A DNA stretch of 64,000 nucleotides from Modestobacter versicolor (GCF_014195485.1 NZ_JACIBU010000001.1:1-64000), one strand, 5' to 3'; numbered from the stretch's first letter, positions 17,125 to 26,410 are shown. Notes: a model not told the origin generated them from the sequence alone. Made by a program: numbers and translations.

Positions 17125-18659
17125 CGGTGCCGGCCGTGCAGCAGGCCGGTGACCCGGGCCAGCGCGTCGAAGGCGGCGGCGGGGCGGCTGAAGCTGAGCA
17201 GGTCGACCGGCAGCGGGAAGCGCTGGCGGGTGATGGCCTTGGCCCGGGAGAACTCGCGCAGGCCGTCCTCGCCGTGGATCCGGCCGAAGCCGCTCTCGCC
17301 GACCCCGCCGAAGGGCAGCGCGGGCACCGAGGCGAAGGTCAGCACCGAGTTGATCGCGGTCATCCCGCTGCGCATCCGGCGGGCGAGGTCCATGGCCCTC
17401 GCCGTCGAGCCGCTGAACACCGAGCCGCCCAGCCCCATCGAGCTGGCGTTCGCCCGGGTCAGGCCCTCCTCGGCGTCGGCGACCCGGGTGATGGTCAGCG
17501 TCGGGCCGAAGGTCTCCTCGCGCACGGCCGCCGAGCTCTCCGGCACGTCGAGCAGCACGGTCGGGGCGACGTAGCCGCCGTCCACCGTGCCGCCGGCCGC
17601 GAGGGTGCCACCGGCGGCGACCGCGTCGGCCACGTGCCGCCGGACGACGTCGGTCTGGGACGCCATCGTCATCGGGCCGTAGGTGGCGCGCTCGTGCGAG
17701 CCGGGGTCGAGGTCGCCGACCCGGCGGGTGACCTCGCTGACGAACCGGTCGTAGACGGCGCTGGTCGCGTAGACGCGCTCGATGCCGATGCAGGTCTGCC
17801 CGGCGTTGCTCATCGCGCCCCACACGGCGGCGTCGGCGGCGGCGACCACGTCGGCGTCGTCGTCGACGATCATCGCGTCCTTGCCGCCGAGCTCCATGAG
17901 CACCGGGGTGAGCGTCTCCGCGCAGGTGGCCATCACCTTCCGGCCGGTCGCGGCGGAGCCGGTGAAGGCCAGCTTGCCCACGCCGGCCCGGCACAGCGCG
18001 GCGCCCGTCTCGCCGTACCCGGTGACCAGCTGGAAGGCGTCGGCGACGTCGGGGACGGCGGCCCGCCACGCCGCGGCCAGCCAGGCGCCGACGGCGGGGG
18101 TGAACTCGCTGGGCTTGAAGACGACGGCGTTGCCGGCGGCCAGCGCGTAGGCGATCGAGCCCATCGGCGTGAACACCGGGTAGTTCCACGGGCCGATCAC
18201 GCCGACCACGCCGAGCGGCTGGTACTCCAGGTACGCGGCCTGGTTGGCGGCCAGCAGCCCCGGCCGCACCCGCCTCGGGCCGAGCGTCCTCGGCGCGTGC
18301 GCCGCCGCCCAGGCGAGGTGGTCGATGGCCAGGGTGATCTCGAGGATGGCGTCGTCGTGCGGCTTGCCGTTCTCCCGGTGCACCAGGTCGGCGAGCTCGT
18401 GCACGCGCCGGGCCAGGTACCCGCGGAAGGCGGCCAGCCGCAGCCGCCGCTCGGCGAACCCGAGGGCGGCCCAGCGCTCGGCCGCCGCGCGGGCCTGCTC
18501 GACGGTCTCCCGGACGGCGTCGGCGTCGTGCACGGGGAAGACCCCCACGACCGCGCCGGTGGCCGGGTTGGTCGACTCGAAGGTGCCCGCCGTGCCGTGG
18601 CGGTCCACGGTCCCGGCGGTGGTGCCCGAGACGCTGTCCAACTCCTCGCTGAGCGGCAT
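17121..18659 (-). CDS. Aldehyde dehydrogenase family protein
   Basis: NAD(P)-dependent aldehyde oxidation; first gene of an operon with a GMC alcohol oxidoreductase. The 512-residue protein shows VVGVIGPWNYP, VFKPSEFTP, FTGSAATG, the Glu base in MELGGKDAM, and the catalytic Cys in NAGQTCIGIERVY. The ENGKPHDDAILE segment and the LEYQPLGVVG stretch place it near the mycobacterial-type broad aldehyde dehydrogenases rather than the classical betaine aldehyde dehydrogenases; that is inference. ATG 18659 is taken as start; a GTG at 18677 would add six residues, and neither has a clear ribosome binding site. It is divergent from the SDR operon at 18799, sharing a 139-base regulatory gap. Confidence 0.88.
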   Translation of the reverse strand: MPLSEELDSVSGTTAGTVDRHGTAGTFESTNPATGAVVGVFPVHDADAVRETVEQARAAAERWAALGFAERRLRLAAFRGYLARRVHELADLVHRENGKPHDDAILEITLAIDHLAWAAAHAPRTLGPRRVRPGLLAANQAAYLEYQPLGVVGVIGPWNYPVFTPMGSIAYALAAGNAVVFKPSEFTPAVGAWLAAAWRAAVPDVADAFQLVTGYGETGAALCRAGVGKLAFTGSAATGRKVMATCAETLTPVLMELGGKDAMIVDDDADVVAAADAAVWGAMSNAGQTCIGIERVYATSAVYDRFVSEVTRRVGDLDPGSHERATYGPMTMASQTDVVRRHVADAVAAGGTLAAGGTVDGGYVAPTVLLDVPESSAAVREETFGPTLTITRVADAEEGLTRANASSMGLGGSVFSGSTARAMDLARRMRSGMTAINSVLTFASVPALPFGGVGESGFGRIHGEDGLREFSRAKAITRQRFPLPVDLLSFSRPAAAFDALARVTGLLHGRHR

Positions 18660-18798
18660 GTGCCGCAGGTTACCCACCGGTAGCCGGGCGGCGCGACGCG
18701 CAGGGCCTTCCGTGGGGCGGATGCGGTCGTTGCGCTCGCGTGGCGCGCGTCACCAGCATCGGGGCGTCGGCCCGCGCGGGCCGCGCAGAGGAGCGTTC

Positions 18799-19713
18799 AT
18801 GGACTTGTCGGGCAAGGTCGCCGTCGTCACCGGAGCCGGTCGTGGTCTCGGCCGCGCCTACGCGCAGGCCCTGGCCCGGGCCGGCGCCGCGGTCGTGGTC
18901 AACGACCTCGACCTCGAGGTGGCCCAGGAGGTGGTGGCCGAGATCGTCGCCGCCGGTGGCTCCGCGGTGGCCGAGGGCTCGGCGATGGGCTCGACGGAGG
19001 GCGCCGACGCGGTGGTCGGAAAGGCCGTGGCCGAGTTCGGCCGGCTCGACGTCATGGTCACCAACGCCGGGGTGCTGCGCGACCGCACGCTGCTGAAGAT
19101 GGCCGACGAGGACTTCGACGTGGTGGTGCAGACCCACCTGCGCGGCACCTTCACCTGCGGCCGCGCCGCCGCCCGGCAGTTCAAGGAGCAGGGCGGCAAC
19201 GGGCGGCTGATCCTGATCGGGTCGCCGGCCGGGCAGCGGGCCAGCTTCGGGCAGACCGGCTACACCGCGTCCAAGGCCGGCATCATCGGGTTGGTGCGCA
19301 CCTGGGCCGCCGAGCTCGAGCGCAGCGGCACCACGGTCAACGGCGTCATCCCGGTCGCGCTCACCCGGATGGCCGCCACCATCCCGGGGATGGCCGAGCT
19401 GGTCGAGCTCGCCGACCGCGGCGAGCCGATCCCCGCCGACGTCCGGCAGGGCGGTCTGGGCACCGCCGACGACGTCGCCGGCCTCGTGGTGTTCCTCGCC
19501 TCCGACGCGGCCGCCGGGATCACCGGGCAGGCCATCGGCGCCGGTGGCGACCGGATCGCGATCTGGTCGCACCCCAAGGAGGTGGCGGCCGAGCTGCGGG
19601 ACGGCGGCTGGGACGCCGACGCGCTGGCCGAGGCCTTCTCCGGCGGCGTCTTCTCCGGGCAGTTGCAGGAGTGGCGGTCCACGACCGCCCCGGGTGCCCC
19701 GGCGTCGAAGTGA
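18799..19713 (+). CDS. SDR family NAD(P)-dependent oxidoreductase (3-hydroxyacyl-CoA dehydrogenase-like)
   Basis: Likely oxidises a 3-hydroxyacyl-CoA or a steroid-like alcohol. The 304-residue protein has the classical SDR cofactor motif TGAGRGLGRA, NAG in VTNAGVL, catalytic Ser in LIGSPAG, and YTASK. The extended C-terminus (IWSHPKEVAAELRDGGWD) resembles the dehydrogenase part of the peroxisomal multifunctional enzyme family, which handles acyl-CoA chains. GAGGAG lies seven bases before the ATG. Its TGA overlaps the next gene's GTG. With the acyl-CoA synthetase and MaoC hydratase downstream it forms a three-gene acyl-CoA catabolic operon. Confidence 0.9.
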   Translation: MDLSGKVAVVTGAGRGLGRAYAQALARAGAAVVVNDLDLEVAQEVVAEIVAAGGSAVAEGSAMGSTEGADAVVGKAVAEFGRLDVMVTNAGVLRDRTLLKMADEDFDVVVQTHLRGTFTCGRAAARQFKEQGGNGRLILIGSPAGQRASFGQTGYTASKAGIIGLVRTWAAELERSGTTVNGVIPVALTRMAATIPGMAELVELADRGEPIPADVRQGGLGTADDVAGLVVFLASDAAAGITGQAIGAGGDRIAIWSHPKEVAAELRDGGWDADALAEAFSGGVFSGQLQEWRSTTAPGAPASK

Positions 19714-21377
19714 AGGAGAGCTTCGCGACCGTCCTGGAGACGATCGCCGACGCGCGGGCGCAGCGGGTCGCGGTCAGCCACGGCGACGTCGACCGCACCT
19801 GGGCGGAGCTCGACGAGCGCGCCTCCCGGCTCGCCGGCTTCCTGACCGCGGCCGGTGTCGGGCACGACGACCGGGTGGCCATCGGCCTCTACAACGGCGT
19901 CGAGTACATCGAGGTGGTCTTCGCCATCCTCAAGGTGCGCGCGGTGCCGGTGAACGTGAACTACCGCTACCGCCGCGAGGAGCTCGTCGGGTTGCTGTCG
20001 GACTCCGGCGCGGTGGCGATCGTCTACGACTCCTCGATGGCCGACCGGCTGGGCGAGGCCCGCGCGGACCTGCCCCGGTTGACCACGGCCGTGCAGGTCG
20101 GCTCCGAGGTCGAGGTGCCCGGGTGGGCCACCGCGTGGGACGACGCCCTGCGCACCGACCCGGCACCGCGGATCGAGCGCGGCGACGACGGGTGGGTGAT
20201 GTACACCGGCGGCACGACCGGCCGGCCCAAGGGCGTGTGGGCGCCGCACTCGTGGCTGTTCCGGACCGTGTGCAGCAACGGCTACCTGCTGCTCGGCGAG
20301 CCCGTCCCGGAGAGCCTGGACGAGCTGCGCGACGCGCTGCACCGGATCGGGCTCGACCGCGACTCGATGGTCTGCCTGCCGGCGCCGCCGCTGATGCACG
20401 GCACCGGCATGTACACCTCGCTGGGGGCGCTGGTCTCCGGTGGCCGGGTGGTCTACCTGGCCTCCCGGCGCTACGACCCCGACGAGCTGGCCGCGACCAT
20501 CGCCCGGCAGCAGGTCACCGTGGTCTCCGTGGTCGGCGACGTGTTCGCCCGCCCGCTGGCCGACGCGCTCGACCGCGCCGAGGCCGAGGGGCGGCCCTAC
20601 GACCTGAGCAGCCTGACCCGGATGCTGAGCGTGGGCGTGACCTGGAGCGCCGACGTGAAGCAGCGGCTGCTGCACCACGCCGACATCGTCATCCGCGACT
20701 CGGTGGCGGCGTCGGAGGGTGGCCCGTTCGCCATCGCCGAGACCCGGCGCGGCGACGAGGTGGTGACCGCCCGGTTCCGGCTGGCGCCGGGCGCGCGGAT
20801 CGTCGACGAGGAGGGCCGGGACGTCGTGCCCGGTTCGGGCCAGGTCGGGATGCTCGCGGCCCCCGCCGTGGACGGCATCGGCTACGCCGGCGACGACGCC
20901 GCCACCGCCGCCGTCTTCAAGCACTTCGACGGCCGGCGCTGGGTGGTGCCCGGGGACATGGCCAGCCTGGACGCCGACGGCACCGTCGTCTTCCAGGGCC
21001 GCGGCAGCCGGGTGATCAACACCGGCGGCGAGAAGGTGTTCGCCGAGGAGGTCGAGCAGGTGCTGCTCACCCACCCCGCGGTCCGCGACGCGATGGTCGT
21101 CGGCACCCCCGACGAGCGCTGGGGCTCCCGCATCGTCGCCGTCGTCTCGCTGCACCCCGGTGCCACGCTGACCACCGAGGAGGCCCGCGAGTTCGTCGGC
21201 GAGCGGCTGGCCGACCACAAGCGCCCGCGCGACCTCGTCATCTCCGAGCAGCTGCAGCGCAGCCCCTCGGGCAAGGCCGACCTGGCATGGGCCAAGCTGG
21301 TCGCCACCGGGTCGCCCGACCCCAGCACCGACCGGCAGCAGCCGCCGCTGGTCGCCACCGACCAGGAGGTCCGATGA
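19710..21377 (+). CDS. Acyl-CoA synthetase (AMP-binding, FadD-like)
   Basis: Activates a carboxylic acid to its CoA thioester via an acyl-adenylate. The 555-residue protein has the P-loop-like A3 motif MYTGGTTGRPKG, the A5 region SEGGPFA, A7 with RRWVVPGDMA, A8 with RGSRVINTGGEKVF, and the catalytic Lys in SPSGKADLAWAK. The GTG at 19710 shares bases with the SDR stop, so translation is coupled. The operon supplies activation (this gene), hydration (MaoC) and dehydrogenation (SDR), but no thiolase or acyl-CoA dehydrogenase follows here; the coupled dehydrogenase pair at 54.3-56.5 kb could serve the same kind of pathway. The acid is not identifiable. Confidence 0.92.
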   Translation: MKESFATVLETIADARAQRVAVSHGDVDRTWAELDERASRLAGFLTAAGVGHDDRVAIGLYNGVEYIEVVFAILKVRAVPVNVNYRYRREELVGLLSDSGAVAIVYDSSMADRLGEARADLPRLTTAVQVGSEVEVPGWATAWDDALRTDPAPRIERGDDGWVMYTGGTTGRPKGVWAPHSWLFRTVCSNGYLLLGEPVPESLDELRDALHRIGLDRDSMVCLPAPPLMHGTGMYTSLGALVSGGRVVYLASRRYDPDELAATIARQQVTVVSVVGDVFARPLADALDRAEAEGRPYDLSSLTRMLSVGVTWSADVKQRLLHHADIVIRDSVAASEGGPFAIAETRRGDEVVTARFRLAPGARIVDEEGRDVVPGSGQVGMLAAPAVDGIGYAGDDAATAAVFKHFDGRRWVVPGDMASLDADGTVVFQGRGSRVINTGGEKVFAEEVEQVLLTHPAVRDAMVVGTPDERWGSRIVAVVSLHPGATLTTEEAREFVGERLADHKRPRDLVISEQLQRSPSGKADLAWAKLVATGSPDPSTDRQQPPLVATDQEVR

Positions 21378-21838
21378 CCACCCCGCTCACCGTCGACGGA
21401 GTCGAGGGCGCCAAGACGCTCACCGGCCAGCAGCTCGGGCCCACCGACTGGGTGGAGATCACCCAGGAGCAGGTCAACCAGTTCGCCGAGGCCACCGGTG
21501 ACCACCAGTGGATCCACGTGGACGTGGAGCGGGCGAAGAAGGAGAGCCCGTTCGGCGGCCCGATCGCGCACGGCTACCTGACGCTGTCGCTGGTGCCGCG
21601 GTTCATGCCGCAGCTGATGAAGATCACCGGCTTCGGGATGGGCGTCAACTACGGCACCGACAAGGTGCGCTTCCCCTCGCCGGTGCCGGTGGGCAGCAAG
21701 CTGCGCGCCTCAGCGGTGATCGACTCGGTGACCGACGTCGCCGGCGGCATCCAGCTGCAGACCACGATGACCTTCGAGGTCGAGGGCTCGACCAAGCCGG
21801 CCTGCGTCGCGGTGATCCTGGTGCGCCAGTACCTCTGA
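21374..21838 (+). CDS. MaoC family dehydratase (R-specific enoyl-CoA hydratase)
   Basis: Hot-dog-fold hydratase adding water to an enoyl-CoA. The 154-residue protein carries the catalytic Asp/His pair in TGDHQWIHVD and the FGGPIAHGYLTLSL segment of the NodN/MaoC family. The ATG overlaps the TGA of the acyl-CoA synthetase (ATGA), so the three genes are co-translated. It converges on an alpha/beta hydrolase only four bases away. Confidence 0.93.
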   Translation: MTTPLTVDGVEGAKTLTGQQLGPTDWVEITQEQVNQFAEATGDHQWIHVDVERAKKESPFGGPIAHGYLTLSLVPRFMPQLMKITGFGMGVNYGTDKVRFPSPVPVGSKLRASAVIDSVTDVAGGIQLQTTMTFEVEGSTKPACVAVILVRQYL

Positions 21839-21842
21839 CCCG

Positions 21843-22622
21843 TCAGCGCGCGCGCTCCACCCGGGTGAGCCACTCGGCGACGAGCGCGCGCAGCAGGTCG
21901 GGCTGCTCGTGCGGCAGGGCGTGGCCGGCGTCGTCGACCACCGCGAGCGAGGCGTGCGGGTGGGCGCCGAGCAGGTCGACGGCGGCGGCGTACCCGACCG
22001 TCGAGTCTGACCGGCCGGCCACGACCAGCATCGGCCCCGGGTACGGCGGCGCCCCGCCGTCGGTGAGCTCCCACCGCTCGCCGATCCGCGCCATGGCGGC
22101 CTGGTCGACGAGCCCGGCCGCCGGGGCGACGTACCGCTCGTACCGGTCGAGCATCTCCGGGGTCTGCTGCACGAAGTAGCCGCGGAAGACGTCGTCCCCG
22201 AGCTGCCCCGCCCCGGTGACAACGCGGTGCTCCGGGACGTCGCGGACGCCGGGCAGCAGCGGGCAGACCAGCGCCAGGCCGGCCACCCGCGCCGGGCGCC
22301 GCGCGGCCATCGCCCGGGCGAAGTAGCCGCCCGCCGAGTGGCCGACCAGCAGGTACGGCGCCCCGGCCGAGACCTCCTCGGCGAAGGCGAGCAGCATGGC
22401 CAGCACGTCGTCGGAGCTGCGCAGCGACCCCGGGGCCGGGGTGCGGCCCATCCCGGGGAGGTCGGGGTAGACCCGCCGCAGCCCGGCCGTGCCGGCGAAC
22501 GCGGGCTCGAAGCAGGCCTCGACCTCCCGGTGGTCGACGTCCGCGCCGTGCAGCACCAGCACCGGCCGGCCGGACCCGTGCTCCACCGCGTGCACCAGCA
22601 CCTCGCCCGCCTGGACCTCCAC
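21843..22622 (-). CDS. Alpha/beta hydrolase
   Basis: A 259-residue alpha/beta-fold hydrolase of unknown substrate. The oxyanion strand is LVLHGADVDHR, the nucleophile elbow GHSAGG, the acid in AGRSDSTVG and the His in DDAGHALPHEQP. Two GTG starts are possible, 22622 and 22640; neither has a clear ribosome binding site, and 22622 is kept because the family's first strand begins just after it. It is divergent from the Sacsin-type gene at 22705, and its stop is four bases from that of the MaoC gene. Confidence 0.83.
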   Translation of the reverse strand: MEVQAGEVLVHAVEHGSGRPVLVLHGADVDHREVEACFEPAFAGTAGLRRVYPDLPGMGRTPAPGSLRSSDDVLAMLLAFAEEVSAGAPYLLVGHSAGGYFARAMAARRPARVAGLALVCPLLPGVRDVPEHRVVTGAGQLGDDVFRGYFVQQTPEMLDRYERYVAPAAGLVDQAAMARIGERWELTDGGAPPYPGPMLVVAGRSDSTVGYAAAVDLLGAHPHASLAVVDDAGHALPHEQPDLLRALVAEWLTRVERAR

Positions 22623-22704
22623 CGCGCCAACCAACCGCACCGGCGGCGCCCGGGCAACGGGTTCGGCGGCGGCGTCCCGGGCGGGTGTCCGGCATGCTGC
22701 GCAG

Positions 22705-25650
22705 GTGCCCGACCCCGCCGAGCTGCGCCGCCGCGTGCTGGCCGCCTGGACCGACTCCCCGGCCCGCTTCCGCGAGGACGCCAACGCCGAGGAGGACCTG
22801 GTCCGCGGCGGCTACCGCGACCGGCTGCTGGTCGAGCTGGCGCAGAACGCCGCCGACGCCGCCGCCCGGGTCGGCCTGCCCGGGCACCTGCGGCTCGAGC
22901 TGGACGGCGGCACCCTCCGCGCGGCCAACACCGGCGCCCCGCTGGACGACGACGGGGTGCAGGCGCTCGCCACCCTCCGCGCCTCGGCCAAGCGCGGCGC
23001 CGACGGCAGCGTCGGCCGGTTCGGCGTCGGCTTCGCCGCCGTCCTGACCGTCAGCGACGCACCCGCCGTCCTCTCCACCGACCGCTGCGTCCGGTTCAGC
23101 GCCGACGAGAGCCGCGCCGCCCTCGCGGGGGTGCCGGCCCTCGCCGACGAGCTGGCCCGCCGGGACGGCGCCGTCCCGGTCCTCCGGCTGCCCTTCGACG
23201 TCGACGGCCGCCCGGCCGACGGGTTCGCCACCGAGGTCGTGCTGCCGCTGCGGCCGGGTGCCGGGGAGCAGGTCAGGGCCGCGCTCGCCGGCCTGGACGC
23301 CGAGCTGCTGCTCGCGCTGCCCGCGCTGGCCCGGATCGACGTCGTCCTGGACGGCGCCACCCGGACGCTCAGCGCACACGCGCGGGGAGCGGACGTGGTG
23401 CTCGGCGACGGCGACCGGACGACGACCTGGCGGGTCGCCCAGCGCACCGGGGAGCTGCCCGCGGCGCTGGTGGCCGACCGGCCGGTCGAGGAGCGGGACC
23501 GCCGCGGCTACACCGTCACCTGGGCGGTCCCCGTGGACGGCGACCGGCCCCGCCCGCTCCCGGGCCGCCAGGTGCTGCACGCCCCGACGCCCAGCGACGA
23601 GCCGCTGTCGCTGCCGGCCCGGCTGGTCGCCCCGTTCCCGCTGGGCCCCGATCGCCGGCACGTCGCCCCCGGCCCGGTCACCGACGCGCTGGTCGAGGTC
23701 GCCGCCGACGGGTACGCGCAGCTGCTGGCCGACCTGCCGCCCGACCCGGCGCTGCTGCAGCTCGTGCCGCGCACCGGGCTGGCCGCCGCCGAGCTGGACG
23801 CCGCGCTCTGCCGCGCGGTGCTGGCCCGGCTGCGCGGGTCGGCGTGGCTGCCCGCCGCCGACCCCGAGGAGCCGGCGTTGCGCCCCGACCGCGCGGTCGC
23901 GCTCGACGACCCGACCGAGGAGCGGGTCGCCGCCCTCGTCGGTGCGCTGCCGGGGCTGCTGCCGGCCGCGTGGTCGCGCCGCTCGGACGCCGCGGTGCTC
24001 AGCGCGCTCGGCGTCCGCCGGGCCGGGCTGGCCGACGTGGTCGAGGCCGTGCGGGGCGTGCAGCGGCCGGGGGAGTGGTGGGCCGCGCTCTACACCGCCC
24101 TGGACGGCGCCGACCGCGACGAGCTGGCCGCGCTGCCGGTGCCGCTGGCCGACGGCCGGACGGCGCAGAGCCCGGCCGGGGTGCTGCTGGCCGACGCCAC
24201 CCTCCCGGCGGAACGGCTGGCCCCGCTCGGCCTGCGGATCGGGCAGCCGGCGGCGGTCGGCGGGGCAGCGCACCGGGTGCTCGAGCGGTTGGGCGCCCGC
24301 CCGGCGACGGCCGCCGCGGTGCTCGCCGACCCCGACGTCCGGGCCGCCGTGGAGAGCTCGCTGGACCGGGCGGACGACGGCGAGGACGTCGAGCCGCTGG
24401 CGCTCGCCGTGCTGGCCCTGGTCGCCGCGGCCGGCCCGGCACCGGGCGAGCTGAGCTGGCTGGCCGAGCTGGCGCTGCCCGACGACGACGGCGGCTGGGC
24501 GCCGGCGGGGGAGCTGGTGCGCCCCGGCTCGCCGCTGGCCGACGTGCTCACCCCCGGGGCGCTCGGTGTCCTGGACCCCGAGTTCGCCCGGGCCCAGGAC
24601 GTCGACGCGCTGCGGGCCGTCGGGGTGCTGGACACCTTCGCGCTGCTGACCGCCGAGGACCCCGACGAGCTGGACGTCGACCGGGTGGAGGAGTGGGTGG
24701 ACGCCGTCCTGGACCGGCTGCCGGCCGACGCGCCCCCGCCGGTCTGGCCGCCGCTGACCGCCGTCCGGGACCTCGAGCTGGTCCGCGACTGGGACCGGGC
24801 GCTGCCGTTGCTCGCCGCGCTGCCCGCCGCGGCCCGGGGCGACGTCGACCTGGGCGGCACCGTCGTCCCCGGCTACCTGCGCTGGTGGCTGCGCACCTCG
24901 CCGGTGCTGCACGGCCGCCGCCCGGACCGGCTGCGGCACCCGGAGAGCACGGAGTTGCAGGGACTGTACGAAGCGGTGCCCGAGCTGCCCGACGACGTGC
25001 TCGAGCTGCTCCGGCCGCCGGCGACGGTCGCGGAGGTGCTGGCCGACGTCGAGGACGCGCTGGACCTGCTCGACCGGCTCGGAGACCCGGCGCGCACCTG
25101 CTCGCCCGCCGTGCTGCGCACCGTGCACGCGCAGCTCGCCGCCGCGCTGGAGGGGGTGGACGTCCAGCCACCGGACCGGGTGCGGGTCGGGCCGGCCGCG
25201 GTGAGCACGGACGCCGTCGTCCTGGACGCACCGTGGTTGCAGCCACTGGTCGACCAGCCCGTCGTGCCCGCCGGCGGCGCACCCGGCGCGGTGGCCGACC
25301 TGCTCGACCTTCCGCTGGCCAGCGAGCTGGCCGGCCGCGCCCGGGTGACCAGCCGGGCGGCCCGGACGGTGCCGTGGGCGGAGGTGCCCGGTGCCGGGCT
25401 GGCCGCCGCGCGGCTCGGGATGCCCGAGCTGACCGGGTCGGTCGCCGTCCACCCGTCGCTGACCGTCACCGGCGGCCGGACCGTGGCCTGGTGGCCGGGG
25501 GAGCCGGCCGCCGTGGACGGGTCACCCGCCGCGCTGGGCCGGGCACTGGCCTGGCGGGCCGGTGCCTGGCCGCTGCGGCAGGCGCTCGCCGAGGCGTTCG
25601 GCCACCCCCAGCGCGCCGCCGAGCTCGCCGCCGAGGACTCGGTGACCTGA
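22705..25650 (+). CDS. Sacsin N-terminal ATPase-like (Hsp90-type GHKL) protein
   Basis: A 981-residue protein. Residues 1 to about 230 form a GHKL/Hsp90-type ATP-binding domain as in the N-terminal repeat of sacsin. The N-box is ELAQNAADAA (44-53), where Glu and Asn are the general base and Mg ligand, and the glycine-rich lid is GRFGVGF (104-110). The remaining 750 residues are Ala/Leu/Asp-rich without a recognised fold. Actinobacteria commonly encode one such protein; its client is unknown, and a chaperone role is inferred from the ATPase alone. GTG 22705 is supported by CATGCT ending six bases upstream, fitting a leaderless start. No partner gene is co-directional. Confidence 0.85.
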   Translation: MPDPAELRRRVLAAWTDSPARFREDANAEEDLVRGGYRDRLLVELAQNAADAAARVGLPGHLRLELDGGTLRAANTGAPLDDDGVQALATLRASAKRGADGSVGRFGVGFAAVLTVSDAPAVLSTDRCVRFSADESRAALAGVPALADELARRDGAVPVLRLPFDVDGRPADGFATEVVLPLRPGAGEQVRAALAGLDAELLLALPALARIDVVLDGATRTLSAHARGADVVLGDGDRTTTWRVAQRTGELPAALVADRPVEERDRRGYTVTWAVPVDGDRPRPLPGRQVLHAPTPSDEPLSLPARLVAPFPLGPDRRHVAPGPVTDALVEVAADGYAQLLADLPPDPALLQLVPRTGLAAAELDAALCRAVLARLRGSAWLPAADPEEPALRPDRAVALDDPTEERVAALVGALPGLLPAAWSRRSDAAVLSALGVRRAGLADVVEAVRGVQRPGEWWAALYTALDGADRDELAALPVPLADGRTAQSPAGVLLADATLPAERLAPLGLRIGQPAAVGGAAHRVLERLGARPATAAAVLADPDVRAAVESSLDRADDGEDVEPLALAVLALVAAAGPAPGELSWLAELALPDDDGGWAPAGELVRPGSPLADVLTPGALGVLDPEFARAQDVDALRAVGVLDTFALLTAEDPDELDVDRVEEWVDAVLDRLPADAPPPVWPPLTAVRDLELVRDWDRALPLLAALPAAARGDVDLGGTVVPGYLRWWLRTSPVLHGRRPDRLRHPESTELQGLYEAVPELPDDVLELLRPPATVAEVLADVEDALDLLDRLGDPARTCSPAVLRTVHAQLAAALEGVDVQPPDRVRVGPAAVSTDAVVLDAPWLQPLVDQPVVPAGGAPGAVADLLDLPLASELAGRARVTSRAARTVPWAEVPGAGLAAARLGMPELTGSVAVHPSLTVTGGRTVAWWPGEPAAVDGSPAALGRALAWRAGAWPLRQALAEAFGHPQRAAELAAEDSVT

Positions 25651-25654
25651 CGGT

Positions 25655-25783
25655 CGGCCCCCGTGCAGGGTCCCGCCCCGAGCTCGGTGAGGTGCCGGAG
25701 CGGCCCTCCTGCAGGGCCCCGCCGCGAGCTTGGTGAGGTGCTGGAACGGCCCCCTTGCAGGGGCCCGCCCCGAGCTTGCGAGG
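25655..25783. repeat. 46-bp tandem repeat, about 2.8 copies
   Basis: Copies run 25655-25700, 25701-25746 and from 25747 to about 25783. Each starts CGGCCC, contains TGCAGGG and CCCCGAGC-like blocks, and ends with a GGTGAGGTGC-like tail. Copies differ at a few positions. The third copy merges into a stop-codon-abutting hairpin. Confidence 0.75.
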
Positions 25784-25805
25784 GACGGGGGGCAAGGGGG
25801 TCCTT
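25750..25805 (-). terminator. Stop-abutting dispersed hairpin, copy A
   Basis: On the minus strand AAGGACCC starts directly after the TAG of the gene ending at 25806. The outer stem is CCCCCTTGC-type: 25792-25800 pairs perfectly over nine bases with 25750-25758, around a core with CAAGCTCG and CGGGCC blocks. The same layout recurs at 39.99 kb and 46.0 kb. Confidence 0.75.
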
Positions 25806-26186
25806 CTAGAACCAGCGCGGGGCTGCCTGCGCGCCCGGTGCGTGACCGTGCCGGCTGTCCGCCCGCGGTCCGTGGCCGTTGCTCCGGCCGCTGGATCTCG
25901 GTGCCTGCTCGTGCGCCAGCCACGCCGTGTGCAGCGACAGCCAGTGCTCGGCGGTCAGCGCCGACGCCCGGGACATCGGGGAGATGCCCTCGGCGTGCAG
26001 CCACCGGACCCCGGCGGTGCCGGGGAGCTGGCTGCGCAACACCGCGCCGAGCGCGGGCTGCTTGGTGGCGCCGGGGGCGGACAGGACGGCGTGCACGAGC
26101 CGGTCGAATCCGGCGCGGTCGTCCTCGGCCAGCTGGGCGCGGGCCTGGGCGGCCGCGCCGTCGACGGCAGGGGTGGGTCGTGACAC
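25806..26186 (-). CDS. Hypothetical protein
   Basis: A 126-residue protein not assigned to any family. It is mostly helical, with LAEDDRAGFDRLVHAVL and the central block SRASALTAEHWLSLHTAWLAHEQ, then a low-complexity His/Gly/Arg/Ser tail (SNGHGPRADSRHGHAPG). No membrane segment is visible. GTG 26186 is chosen because GGAGG sits seven bases upstream. The stop codon is followed immediately by a dispersed hairpin. It faces the end of the Sacsin-type gene. Confidence 0.65.
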   Translation of the reverse strand: MSRPTPAVDGAAAQARAQLAEDDRAGFDRLVHAVLSAPGATKQPALGAVLRSQLPGTAGVRWLHAEGISPMSRASALTAEHWLSLHTAWLAHEQAPRSSGRSNGHGPRADSRHGHAPGAQAAPRWF

Positions 26187-26410
26187 GGGGTGCCTCCGAG
26201 AGGGGGTGATGGGCGCCCGCGGCATCCGGCGGGCACGCCGGGGAACGGGGGAGGAGCGGTCACGGCCGGTCGGTCGAGGACCGGCGGACGGCGGGGCTGC
26301 GCGGCAGCGCCCGCGGATCAGCTCAGGAGGTGCGCAGCCGCAGCCGCAGCGAGGTGTCGCCCATGGCGAGGACCGTAGGGGGTCGGCCGGGGAGGCGTCG
26401 ACCGGTTTTC

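Noticed and set aside
21649-25452. A 1267-codon open frame on the minus strand opposite the Sacsin-type gene, and similar long frames opposite other genes (for example 36722-39580 minus)
   Set aside because: These are shadows produced by high G+C third positions; their translations are Gly/Arg/Val low-complexity without domains, while the opposite strand encodes recognisable proteins.
25655-25783. Repeats that could suggest a CRISPR array
   Set aside because: The units are contiguous, without unique spacers, and no cas genes are present.
26321-26363. A 13-codon frame on the minus strand (MGDTSLRLRLRTS) with an ATG
   Set aside because: It could be a leader peptide, but there is no downstream attenuator, no clear promoter, and no way to test conservation.
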